59,513 bases of DNA from JAQVEM01 sp964556165 (GTDB lineage: Bacteria; Actinomycetota; Humimicrobiia; Humimicrobiales; Humimicrobiaceae), in contig CAZKVH010000007.1 in NCBI GenBank assembly GCA_964556165.1, positions 1 through 59,513 on the forward strand, given 5' to 3'. This document shows positions 41,173 through 48,511 of the stretch, in pieces. Position numbers and translations under genes: made by a program. The first letter of the stretch is position 1. Each line of letters opens with the position of its first letter. The notes under the pieces are model-generated. The model was given only the letters and a program-made list of their open reading frames with translations, was not told the origin of the DNA and did not search any database.

Positions 41173-42260
41173 AACATACAGTTACATTGATACCGGGTGA
41201 TGGGATAGGTCCCGAGATAGCCGAAGCTATGGTTAAGGTAGTCGAAGCAACAGGAGTGAATATAGAATGGGATGCTGTAAATGCAGGCGCAGAAGTTTAC
41301 GAAAAAGAAGGGACTGTTCTGCCTGATAGCGTTATTGAATCATTAAGAAGAAATAAGGTAGGCATAAAAGGACCGATAACCACACCTGTAGGGACCGGTT
41401 TTAGAAGTGTAAATGTTGCTATGAGAAAATTATTTAATCTTTATGCATGTGTCAGGCCGTGTAAAAGTTATTACGGGGTCAAAAGTAGATACAGCGATAT
41501 AGACCTTGTAATAATAAGGGAAAATACCGAAGACCTTTATGCAGGAATAGAGTTTGAGAAGGGGAAAAAAGAGACAATGGAACTCATAGATTTTATAAAA
41601 GATAAAAAAGATAATTCAATAAGAAAAGATAGTGGAATAAGCATCAAACCTATTTCTGAAGAAGGTTCCGAGAAAATAATCAGGTTTGCCTTTGAATATG
41701 CTCTGAAGAACAACAGGAGAAAGGTGACCGGTGTTCATAAGTCAAACATAATGAAATACTCTGACGGTATATTTCTGGAGGTGTTCAGGAGGATAGCATC
41801 AGAATATGGCAAGATAGAATCAGAGGACAAAATTGTAGATAATATGTGTATGCAATTAGTTCAAAAGCCAGAGCTTTATGATGTTCTGGTTTTGCCGAAT
41901 TTATATGGAGATATAATCTCCGATCTTGCTGCAGGGCTGGTAGGTGGGCTGGGTGTTGCTCCAGGAGGAAATATTGGAAATGAAATTGCGTTATTCGAAC
42001 CCACGCATGGAAGTGCTCCAAAATATAAGGGTCAGAATAAAGTAAATCCAACTGCAATGATGCTTTCAGCAGTTATGATGTTAAAGCATATTGGTGAGTC
42101 AGAAAGTGCAGATATATTAGAATCAGCTGTTGCGGAAAATATAAGGGAAGGAAAGTATGTAACCTATGATTTGAAACCTGATAGTGATGACCCTGATGCT
42201 GCTGGTACTTCAGAATTTGCGGAAGCTGTCTTTAGGAAAATCAAGAAGAAAATTAAATAA
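41169..42260 (+). CDS. NAD-type isocitrate/homoisocitrate dehydrogenase family enzyme
   Basis: A 363-residue beta-decarboxylating dehydrogenase. It starts MKHTVTLIPGDGIGPEIAEAM. The substrate helix is GFRSVNVAMRKLFNLYACVRPCKSYYG; the Ser and Asn of RSxN match the isocitrate-binding residues of IDH rather than the hydrophobic pattern of LeuB. The remaining motifs are IIRENTEDLYAGIE, VHKSNIMKYSDGIFLEVF, LVLPNLYGDIISDLAAGLVGGLGVAPGGNIGN and FEPTHGSAPKYKGQNKVNPTAMMLS, the latter typical of NAD-linked IDH. The expected reaction is isocitrate to 2-oxoglutarate; homoisocitrate remains possible. It is the last gene of the operon and converges with the pilin gene after 5 bp. Confidence 0.9.
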   Translation: MKHTVTLIPGDGIGPEIAEAMVKVVEATGVNIEWDAVNAGAEVYEKEGTVLPDSVIESLRRNKVGIKGPITTPVGTGFRSVNVAMRKLFNLYACVRPCKSYYGVKSRYSDIDLVIIRENTEDLYAGIEFEKGKKETMELIDFIKDKKDNSIRKDSGISIKPISEEGSEKIIRFAFEYALKNNRRKVTGVHKSNIMKYSDGIFLEVFRRIASEYGKIESEDKIVDNMCMQLVQKPELYDVLVLPNLYGDIISDLAAGLVGGLGVAPGGNIGNEIALFEPTHGSAPKYKGQNKVNPTAMMLSAVMMLKHIGESESADILESAVAENIREGKYVTYDLKPDSDDPDAAGTSEFAEAVFRKIKKKIK

Positions 42261-42265
42261 TCCAT

Positions 42266-42691
42266 TCAGTTAGAATGATATGCTCCGTCTTCAGTCATTA
42301 CTCCATTTATAAAGACAATATCATCACTCCCGCCCTCTATTTTGTTTAAACCATAACTTTTAAGAATATAGCTGCTACTGGTGGAAGTATAATGATAGGG
42401 GACCTCCCAGAGGTCATCTGTCGGTACGCTATCCATAATCTTGCTGTCTATAAGCGCGTCAGGGTATGATGCTTCAGATGGGTAAACATACATCTCGGTG
42501 ATATACAATTCCAGGGCTTTGGCTATGTTGTTCATTTCAAGCTCGGTAGCTGCTTCCCTGGCTTTATCCTTAATTATTACATAAGAAGGAATAGCAATAG
42601 CTGTAATTATTACAAGAATAATTATTACTATAAGCATTTCAACTAGAGTAAAGCCATCATCTTTTTTTACTGGATAAAAAAAATATCTCAT
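42266..42691 (-). CDS. Type IV prepilin-like protein (PulG/pilin family)
   Basis: A 141-residue prepilin. A leader of 13 residues (MRYFFYPVKKDDG) ends at the prepilin-peptidase site G-FTLVE, followed by the hydrophobic N-helix (MLIVIIILVIITAIAIPSY) and a T2SS-G-like globular part (REAATELEMNNIAKALELYITEMYVYPSEASYPDALIDSKIMDSVPTDDLWEVPYHYTSTSSSYILKSYG). No pilus assembly genes are in view, so the machinery must be elsewhere. The ORF ends only 5 bp from the IDH-like stop (convergent). Confidence 0.92.
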   Translation of the reverse strand: MRYFFYPVKKDDGFTLVEMLIVIIILVIITAIAIPSYVIIKDKAREAATELEMNNIAKALELYITEMYVYPSEASYPDALIDSKIMDSVPTDDLWEVPYHYTSTSSSYILKSYGLNKIEGGSDDIVFINGVMTEDGAYHSN

Positions 42692-42959
42692 TTACCCTTA
42701 CTTATGTATTGGTCGGGATAACTGTGTCTTAAGTTAAATTATTTACAAAACTATTATACATTAAAATAGTTAATTTAAATATTCATAAAAAAATTTATAA
42801 TTTCCAGCTATAAATATGTCTGTTTTTTTATTGTCTTATTAATTTTTTTGTTGCAAGAGCGGTAGAATAAAAACACTTAAAGATTTATAATTATTCAATA
42901 ATATAAGTTTTTAGATTATTCACTTCCCGATGCTTTAGAACCATAAGAAAACTAAGATA

Positions 42960-43967
42960 ATGAATAATAAAGATAGCGTTGATTTAAAAATTTTAAAAGC
43001 AATTTTTGGAATAGCAATTTCTATTGGTTCAGAGCTGGAACTTGAAAAGGTCTGTGATTTAATTGTTGATAAGGTTTTTAAAGTAATAAACTGCAACGGA
43101 TGCGCTATAATTCTTATAGATGGTGAAAAGGTAAAGCTTCAGAGCGAGGTTGGCTTTGGAAATAGTATCAGGAAGGTAGAATTCACAAAGGATATGCCCC
43201 TTATAAAATACATATTGTCCACAAAGAATAAATTGTTTATAGGAAATATTGAGAATTCATATTTCAAATACAGTATTCCCAGAGGAGAAAAAACAACTTC
43301 CATGATATGCATACCTATTATAGTAAAGGGAGAGGTGAAAGGTATTATATACATTGACTCAAAGAAAACAAATGCTTTTTCAAGCAAACACGAGTATTTT
43401 TTGAATATCCTGGCGCATGAGATTTCAGTTGCCATAGAGAGGGCGTTAAATTATGAGGAGATTAAGAAGTTAACTGTAATAGACGAACTGACTGGTGTGT
43501 ATAACCGGAGAAAGTTTGACATGGATTTGAAAAATACGCTGGACGAGGCAGAAAGGTATGCGAAAAGCTTATCCCTGCTTATGCTGGATGTCGATTACTT
43601 TAAAGAATATAATGATATTCACGGGCACCAGATGGGCGATATGGCTTTAAATAAAATCGGGCGAATTTTTCTTGTTAACAAAAGGAATCCTGACAGAGTG
43701 TATCGTTATGGTGGCGAAGAGTTTTCTATGATATGCAGTGAAACAAACAAAGAAAATGCAAGAATTTTTGCCGAGAGGCTCCGTGAAGTTGTAGAAAAGA
43801 GCAAGTTTGAGGGTGAGCAAATGATAAGGCCGAGAGGGACCCTTACTATAAGCATAGGAGTTTCCAGTTTCCCTTCTGATGCAACCAATATTAATGACCT
43901 CATAAAGTTTGCTGATAAAGCTCTTTATAGAGCTAAAGCTATGGGTAGGAATAAAGTAATTTCCTAG
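42960..43967 (+). CDS. GAF-GGDEF diguanylate cyclase
   Basis: A 335-residue cytoplasmic signalling protein. Residues about 10-160 are a GAF domain (SELELEKVCDLIVDKVFKVINCNGCAIILID ... ICIPIIVKGEVKGIIYIDSKKTNAFSSKHEYFLNILA). Residues about 172-333 form a GGDEF domain with the active A-site GGEEF (251-255). RNPD at 242-245 stands five residues before it, fitting the allosteric RxxD inhibitory site. It should make cyclic-di-GMP, gated by a small ligand or redox signal at GAF. About 100 bp separate it from the dtxR-like gene; there is no pilZ or EAL gene here. Confidence 0.94.
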   Translation: MNNKDSVDLKILKAIFGIAISIGSELELEKVCDLIVDKVFKVINCNGCAIILIDGEKVKLQSEVGFGNSIRKVEFTKDMPLIKYILSTKNKLFIGNIENSYFKYSIPRGEKTTSMICIPIIVKGEVKGIIYIDSKKTNAFSSKHEYFLNILAHEISVAIERALNYEEIKKLTVIDELTGVYNRRKFDMDLKNTLDEAERYAKSLSLLMLDVDYFKEYNDIHGHQMGDMALNKIGRIFLVNKRNPDRVYRYGGEEFSMICSETNKENARIFAERLREVVEKSKFEGEQMIRPRGTLTISIGVSSFPSDATNINDLIKFADKALYRAKAMGRNKVIS

Positions 43968-43995
43968 TTTTTATACATCCCATATTTTCCTGGGT

Positions 43996-44038
43996 TTGAC
44001 AAAAGTTCCTTTTGAATCTATAGTTAGATATATCTAAC
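43996..44038 (+). promoter_or_regulatory. Promoter and metal-regulator operator of the dtxR-like gene
   Basis: TTGACA (43996-44001) and TATAGT (44019-44024) are spaced by 17 bp. The -10 overlaps GTTAGATATATCTAAC (44023-44038), a perfect 16-bp palindrome with the core TTAG-N6-CTAA (44024-44037). The same TTAG-N6-CTAA core stands over the feoA promoter (44619-44632). The position suggests that the DtxR-family protein represses its own gene. Confidence 0.8.
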
Positions 44039-44068
44039 AATATTAGATTAATTAAAAATGGTGGTATT

Positions 44069-44542
44069 GTGAAAAAATTGACCCAGAGCCTGGAAGATTA
44101 TATCGAGGCTGTTTACGTAATAGGGCTTACTAATAAAGTTGTAAGAGTAAAAGAAGTTGCTGAATTCTTAAATGTAAAAACACCGTCAGTTGTTGATGCA
44201 GTAGGAAAACTTATAAATAAGGGACTTATAAATCACGAGAAATATGGATATCTGGAACTGACGGCTGAAGGATACAGACTTGCAAAAGAAGTAAACAATA
44301 AGCACGAAAAACTTTATAAGTTTTTAAAGGATATTCTTGGAGTAAGCAATTCTACTTCAAAAAAAGATGCATGCAATCTTGAGCATTATATAAGCAGCGA
44401 AGCTATGAAAAAATTGATAAAGTTCACCAGTTTTATAGATACATGCCCTGAAGGAGAGCCAGTATGGCTCAAAAATTTTAATTATTATGCAAAATACGGC
44501 CGTCACCCCAGAGGCTGTTGCAAAAAAGTTGATTCTAAATAA
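44069..44542 (+). CDS. DtxR/MntR-family metal-dependent repressor
   Basis: A 157-residue regulator. The N-terminal winged HTH is SLEDYIEAVYVIGLTNKVVRVKEVAEFLNVKTPSVVDAVGKLINKGLINHEKYGYLELTAEGYRLA, the standard DtxR pattern. A metal-binding/dimerisation domain follows (NNKHEKLYKFLKDILGV... DACNLEHYISSEAMKKLIKFTSFI; the His, Glu and Cys residues are likely ligands). There is no SH3-like third domain, as in MntR/short IdeR homologues. Start GTG 44069 follows GGTGG. The C-terminus has a CC pair (RGCCKKVD). Location next to feoAB and shared operators indicate iron control. Confidence 0.93.
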   Translation: MKKLTQSLEDYIEAVYVIGLTNKVVRVKEVAEFLNVKTPSVVDAVGKLINKGLINHEKYGYLELTAEGYRLAKEVNNKHEKLYKFLKDILGVSNSTSKKDACNLEHYISSEAMKKLIKFTSFIDTCPEGEPVWLKNFNYYAKYGRHPRGCCKKVDSK

Positions 44543-44590
44543 TCAGGTAATAGAGCCAGATCTAATTTAAAAGAAATCATTGAAAAAATC

Positions 44591-44632
44591 TTGACAAATT
44601 TAAGTAGTCCTATTAAAGTTAGACATGCCTAA
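44591..44632 (+). promoter_or_regulatory. Promoter and DtxR-type operator of feoAB
   Basis: TTGACA (44591-44596) is followed after 17 bp by TAAAGT (44614-44619). The imperfect palindrome TTAGACATGCCTAA (44619-44632), with core TTAG-N6-CTAA, overlaps the -10 box. Its core is the same as at the dtxR promoter. Iron-loaded repressor bound here would block transcription of feoA-feoB. Confidence 0.75.
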
Positions 44633-44655
44633 TATTAATTAGTAAGGATATCGAA

Positions 44656-44964
44656 ATGAGACCATGGGGTTTTAGAAGAAGAGTATTCGGACACAGAAGA
44701 TTCAGTGACGCTGTCAGAGCGCCTGAGTCAAATATAGGCTATCTTAGTATGGCAGACGCAGTTCCAGGTAAAAAATATACGGTAGTAGGAATTAATGGAG
44801 GCTACATACTTAACTCAAGATTATGCGCAATGGGATTTGTACCGGGTGAAACATTCTATATTTCAGGTGCGTTTAGAGGTGGGTCAAGGTGCGTTGTTAT
44901 AAAAGGAACAAAGTTTGCTGTCGGCAGAGGAATGGCTGAGAGAATACAGGTCAGGGAAATATAA
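44656..44964 (+). CDS. feoA: Ferrous iron transport protein A
   Basis: A 102-residue FeoA with a basic N-terminal extension of about 30 residues (MRPWGFRRRVFGHRRFSDAVRAPE). The SH3-like FeoA domain follows (LSMADAVPGKKYTVVGINGGYILNSRLCAMGFVPGETFYISGAFRGGSRCVVIKGTKFAVGRGMAERIQV). The glycine-rich turns and the R(L/V)xxMGF(V/L)PG motif fit the family. It assists FeoB. The stop overlaps the feoB start by 1 bp (TAATG). Confidence 0.93.
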   Translation: MRPWGFRRRVFGHRRFSDAVRAPESNIGYLSMADAVPGKKYTVVGINGGYILNSRLCAMGFVPGETFYISGAFRGGSRCVVIKGTKFAVGRGMAERIQVREI

Positions 44965-47108
44965 TGAAGCTTAGAGAAGTTACCATTGCTCTTTCCGGAA
45001 ACCCCAATTCAGGTAAGACAACCATTTTCAATAATTTAACAGGCTTACATCAACATGTAGGGAACTACCCCGGTGTCACAGTAGAAAAAAAGACCGGTAT
45101 AATAGATTACAAAGGATACAGAATAAATGTTATTGACCTTCCCGGCACCTATGGCCTAACTGCTTATTCCCAGGAAGAGATTATAGCGAGAAATATTATC
45201 ATTAACGAGGCGCCTGATATAGTTGTTGATATAGTTGATTCATCAAATCTTGAGCGCAATCTCTATCTTGCAGTACAGCTAATGGAGCTTGGTACACCTC
45301 TTATCCTTGTATTTAATATGGCTGATGTAGCCTTAAAAATGGGCAGGAAAGTGAATATTAATCAGCTCTCCGGTCTTCTGGGCCTGCCGATCGTACAGAC
45401 AGTAGGTTCAAAAGGAGCAGGGAAAGAGGAGATTTTAAAAGCAGTAATTGAGCTGCTGGGTGGCGAGAAAAGGAAAAAAAAAGAGATTAAATATGGCGAA
45501 GAAATAGAAAATGAAATTTTAAAAATAATATCTGCTCTGGAAAAGGAAGAAATACAAACCTTTAATTTAGGTCCAAGGTGGGTTGCAGTAAAGCTTCTCG
45601 AGCAGGACACGGAGATAATCAATGTAATAAAAGAGAGCGCAGGAGATAGATACAGCGAAGTTGAAAAGACAGTTAATGACTCAATAAGCCATATAACCAC
45701 AGTGCTTGGAAGTACTCCGGAAGTAATTATAGCCAATGCAAGATATGGATTTATTAAAGGAGCTCTTCTCGGCTCATATGAGGAAGTTGAATCGGTAAAG
45801 TTAAACGGGAGCGATAAAGCTGACAGAATACTTGCCAACAGAATATTTGGGATACCGATATTTTTATTAATAATGTGGCTTGTTTTTCAGCTTGTCTTCA
45901 GTCTTGGCAAATATCCAGTGGAGTGGTTGGAATTCGGTTTTGAAAAATTAAGTGTTTTTCTTACAAACATCATTCAGAATGATTTAATAAGGTCGCTTCT
46001 GGTAGATGGCGTGGTTGGAGGTGTAGGAGGAGTAATAACTTTCACTCCTAATATAATAATGCTGTTTTTTGCCATAGCCGTACTTGAAGACTCCGGTTAC
46101 ATGGCAAGAGCCGCGTTTGTTATGGATAGAATAATGCATAAGATAGGCCTTCAGGGGAAGTCTTTTATTCCTTTGATTATTGGATTTGGCTGTACCGTTC
46201 CTGCTTATATGGGTTCGAGAATTCTGGAGAATAAACAGGACCGTCTGGTTACAATGCATGTAAACACCTTTATGAGCTGTGGGGCCCGTCTTCCGGTGTA
46301 TATATTATTTGCCGGAGCGTTTTTCCCGGCATATGCGGGAAATGTTATATTCTCAATTTATATAATAGGTGTATTGGTGGCTATCATAATGGCAAAGTTG
46401 CTGAGAGCTACAAGGTTTAGAGGTGAATCGGGACCATTTGTAATAGAGCTTCCTGCATATCGTATGCCAACTCTAAAAGGGGTACTGATTCATACCTGGG
46501 AAAGAGTATGGGAATACATTAAAAAGGCCGGAACTGTAATTCTTGTTATATCAATTGCGATGTGGGCGCTTTTTACTTATCCGATGATTGGAAATAATTA
46601 TTCGCAGGACTATGAGGCGCAAATTGAAGAGATTGAATTACTTTATCAGTCTGGCGAGATTACCATTGATGATTACGATAATGAGAAGTCAGTCATAGAG
46701 GCAAAGATGGCCGGTGAAAGACTTGCCTATTCAGCTGCTGGAAGGATAGGGCATTTTCTGGAACCTGTTTTCAGGCCACTTGGTTTTGACTGGAAAATGG
46801 CGGTGGCTACAATTGCAGGTATTGCTGCAAAAGAGGTCATTATTTCAACAATGGGTACACTTTATAGCATAGAGGATGCAGAAGGGCAGTCTGAATCTTT
46901 GAAGGTAGCCCTATATGATAATTACACACCGCTTGTCGGATATAATTTTATGTTATTTACACTACTTTATTTTCCATGCCTGGCTGCAATGGCAGTATTC
47001 AGAAAGGAAGCAGGTACAAAGGAAATGTTATTCCAGATGGGTTATACACTGTCGCTTGCCTGGGCCGTGTCTTTTATGGTGTTCCAGATAGGGAGACTTT
47101 TTAGTTAA
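44964..47108 (+). CDS. feoB: Ferrous iron transporter FeoB
   Basis: A 714-residue GTP-driven Fe(II) importer. The N-terminal G domain has G1 GNPNSGKTT, G3 DLPGTYGL and G4 FNMADVA; NFeoB ends at about 270. The membrane part has two Gate regions: FTPNIIMLFFAIAVLEDSGYMARAAFVMDRIMHKIGLQGKSFIPLIIGFGCTVPAYMGSR, with the essential Cys in GFGCTVPA, and LGFDWKMAVATIAGIAAKEVIISTMGTLY. Length and order are normal. It is controlled by the operator at 44619-44632. FeoB uptake of Fe(II) suits an anoxic habitat. Confidence 0.97.
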   Translation: MKLREVTIALSGNPNSGKTTIFNNLTGLHQHVGNYPGVTVEKKTGIIDYKGYRINVIDLPGTYGLTAYSQEEIIARNIIINEAPDIVVDIVDSSNLERNLYLAVQLMELGTPLILVFNMADVALKMGRKVNINQLSGLLGLPIVQTVGSKGAGKEEILKAVIELLGGEKRKKKEIKYGEEIENEILKIISALEKEEIQTFNLGPRWVAVKLLEQDTEIINVIKESAGDRYSEVEKTVNDSISHITTVLGSTPEVIIANARYGFIKGALLGSYEEVESVKLNGSDKADRILANRIFGIPIFLLIMWLVFQLVFSLGKYPVEWLEFGFEKLSVFLTNIIQNDLIRSLLVDGVVGGVGGVITFTPNIIMLFFAIAVLEDSGYMARAAFVMDRIMHKIGLQGKSFIPLIIGFGCTVPAYMGSRILENKQDRLVTMHVNTFMSCGARLPVYILFAGAFFPAYAGNVIFSIYIIGVLVAIIMAKLLRATRFRGESGPFVIELPAYRMPTLKGVLIHTWERVWEYIKKAGTVILVISIAMWALFTYPMIGNNYSQDYEAQIEEIELLYQSGEITIDDYDNEKSVIEAKMAGERLAYSAAGRIGHFLEPVFRPLGFDWKMAVATIAGIAAKEVIISTMGTLYSIEDAEGQSESLKVALYDNYTPLVGYNFMLFTLLYFPCLAAMAVFRKEAGTKEMLFQMGYTLSLAWAVSFMVFQIGRLFS

Positions 47109-47215
47109 TGAAAATATAGTTGATATCCCTTAAATGTAATAAAGAGATTGGTCTATATTTCCTTAATATAATTTATACAATAGTGGATTTAATAAGCATA
47201 TATTGGTAGTTTTTA

Positions 47216-47224
47216 TGATATAAT
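47216..47224 (+). promoter_or_regulatory. Extended -10 promoter of the RRM gene
   Basis: TGATATAAT has the TGn-TATAAT form of an extended -10; no -35 is obvious, as expected for that class. Transcription would start near 47231 and give a leader of about 140 bases before GTG 47374. A long leader is common for cold-shock and RNA-binding protein genes. Evidence is by sequence appearance only. Confidence 0.4.
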
Positions 47225-47373
47225 ACAGAAAATAAGAAGGGCTATTGCTAAATAATGTTTAGATTCAAAATCCGCATTTTTTAGTGAGCTTATCAAGGTA
47301 AGGCAAGATTTTCTTCAAATTGCTTTATTTTTTCTTTTGTAAGAAGAGTTTTTAAAAATGAAAGGATAACAAA

Positions 47374-47721
47374 GTGAATAAAAGACTGTATATAGGTAAT
47401 CTGGATTACTCTGTCACAGATGAAGACCTCAAGGGATTGTTTTCAGGTGAAGGAAGCGTGGTATACGCAAAAGTAATAAGGCGGCTGGATGGTAAGTCAA
47501 AAGGTTTTGGATTTGTGGAAATGGAAACAGAAGAAGAGGCCACGAAATCTATAGAAAAATTTAATCAGAGTAATTTTAAAGATAGAACCATTATAGTAAG
47601 TGAAGCAAAACCTCAAAAAAGCAGAAGCTTTGAAGGAAATTCACGTGGCGGTAACTACCGGAGTTCCTCCAGGGATGATCTTAATTCCAAGCTTAGAAAA
47701 ATAAGAAGAAAATCAAGATAA
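47374..47721 (+). CDS. RRM-domain RNA-binding protein
   Basis: A 115-residue bacterial RRM protein. RNP2 is RLYIGNLDYS (about 4-13) and RNP1 is KGFGFVEM (about 43-50), with the order beta-alpha-beta-beta-alpha-beta complete to about residue 76 (IIVSEAKP). The tail is Gly/Ser/Arg-rich (RGGNYRSSSRDDLNSKLRKIRRKSR), as in the cyanobacterial Rbp type. The start is GTG with AAAGGATAAC upstream. It probably binds single-stranded RNA; targets are unknown. The leader is long (see the promoter entry). Confidence 0.93.
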   Translation: MNKRLYIGNLDYSVTDEDLKGLFSGEGSVVYAKVIRRLDGKSKGFGFVEMETEEEATKSIEKFNQSNFKDRTIIVSEAKPQKSRSFEGNSRGGNYRSSSRDDLNSKLRKIRRKSR

Positions 47722-47917
47722 GCTTTTTATCATAAAAAATAAGCATTGAGAAATAATCGTAAAAGGCATTCTTATAGTGGTTATTTTTCCGGCACCATTG
47801 GTCAAAGAAATCCGGATTATTTCCCGGGAAAATCAGTTTTTTTTAAAATAATTCAAATATTCAATTAAATGTTATCTGAACTGGTAGAAACACCGAAAAG
47901 TAGAAGGTGGTAAAAAA

Positions 47918-48511
47918 ATGGGGAAAACTACAGAGTCAGAAAAAATAGACATACTTATGATAGACAATTATGATTCATTTACTTTTAACCTGGTTCAGTA
48001 CCTTGGAATCCTGGGCGAGAATATAAAGGTTAGAAGAAATGATAAAATAACAATTGATGAAATTAAAAAGATGTCCCCTTCAAAAATAGTAATATCTCCC
48101 GGACCGGGAAGGCCTGAAGATGCAGGCATGTCAGATGAGATAATAAGGAATTTTTATACAGAAATACCCATACTGGGGGTATGCCTTGGGCACCAGTGTA
48201 TTGGCGAAGTGTTCGGGGCAGAAATAATAAACTCAGGAGTTGTAATTCATGGTAAAACATCAGACATTTACCATGATGGAAGGACTATTTTTAAGGGTAT
48301 CAAAAATCCTTTTGAAGCGGCAAGATATCACTCTCTTATTTTAAAGAAGGATTCTATTCCTTCATCACTTGAAATAACTGCCCGAACGGAAGATGGTATT
48401 GTAATGGGGGTAAGGCATAAAAAATACAGACTGGAAGGGATACAATTTCATCCTGAGTCTTTCCTTACTCCGGTGGGTCTTAGAATACTTAAAAATTTCA
48501 TAAATTTATGA
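47918..48511 (+). CDS. pabA: Aminodeoxychorismate/anthranilate synthase glutaminase subunit
   Basis: A 197-residue class I glutamine amidotransferase. The catalytic triad is visible: Cys in GVCLGHQCIGEVFGAEI, and His-Glu in GIQFHPESFLTP. MIDNYDSFTFNLVQYLG and ISPGPGRPEDAGMS are classic for TrpG/PabA. It gives NH3 to the partner encoded next, which overlaps by 4 bp. Because the large subunit looks like PabB and a class IV aminotransferase (PabC-like) follows, I assign p-aminobenzoate synthesis. Dual use with a TrpE elsewhere is possible. AGAAGGTGG precedes the ATG. Confidence 0.9.
   Translation: MGKTTESEKIDILMIDNYDSFTFNLVQYLGILGENIKVRRNDKITIDEIKKMSPSKIVISPGPGRPEDAGMSDEIIRNFYTEIPILGVCLGHQCIGEVFGAEIINSGVVIHGKTSDIYHDGRTIFKGIKNPFEAARYHSLILKKDSIPSSLEITARTEDGIVMGVRHKKYRLEGIQFHPESFLTPVGLRILKNFINL

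Noticed and set aside
36993..42260. Plain leucine biosynthesis operon (leuA-leuC-leuD-leuB)
   Set aside because: The synthases carry NifV-like GEQTAGV and the dehydrogenase has the isocitrate-type RSxN helix, so leu names would be misleading, though not fully excluded.
47722..47917. T-box or terminator before pabA
   Set aside because: A TTTCCCGGGAAA palindrome has no loop and there is no T-box sequence; no regulatory element is called.
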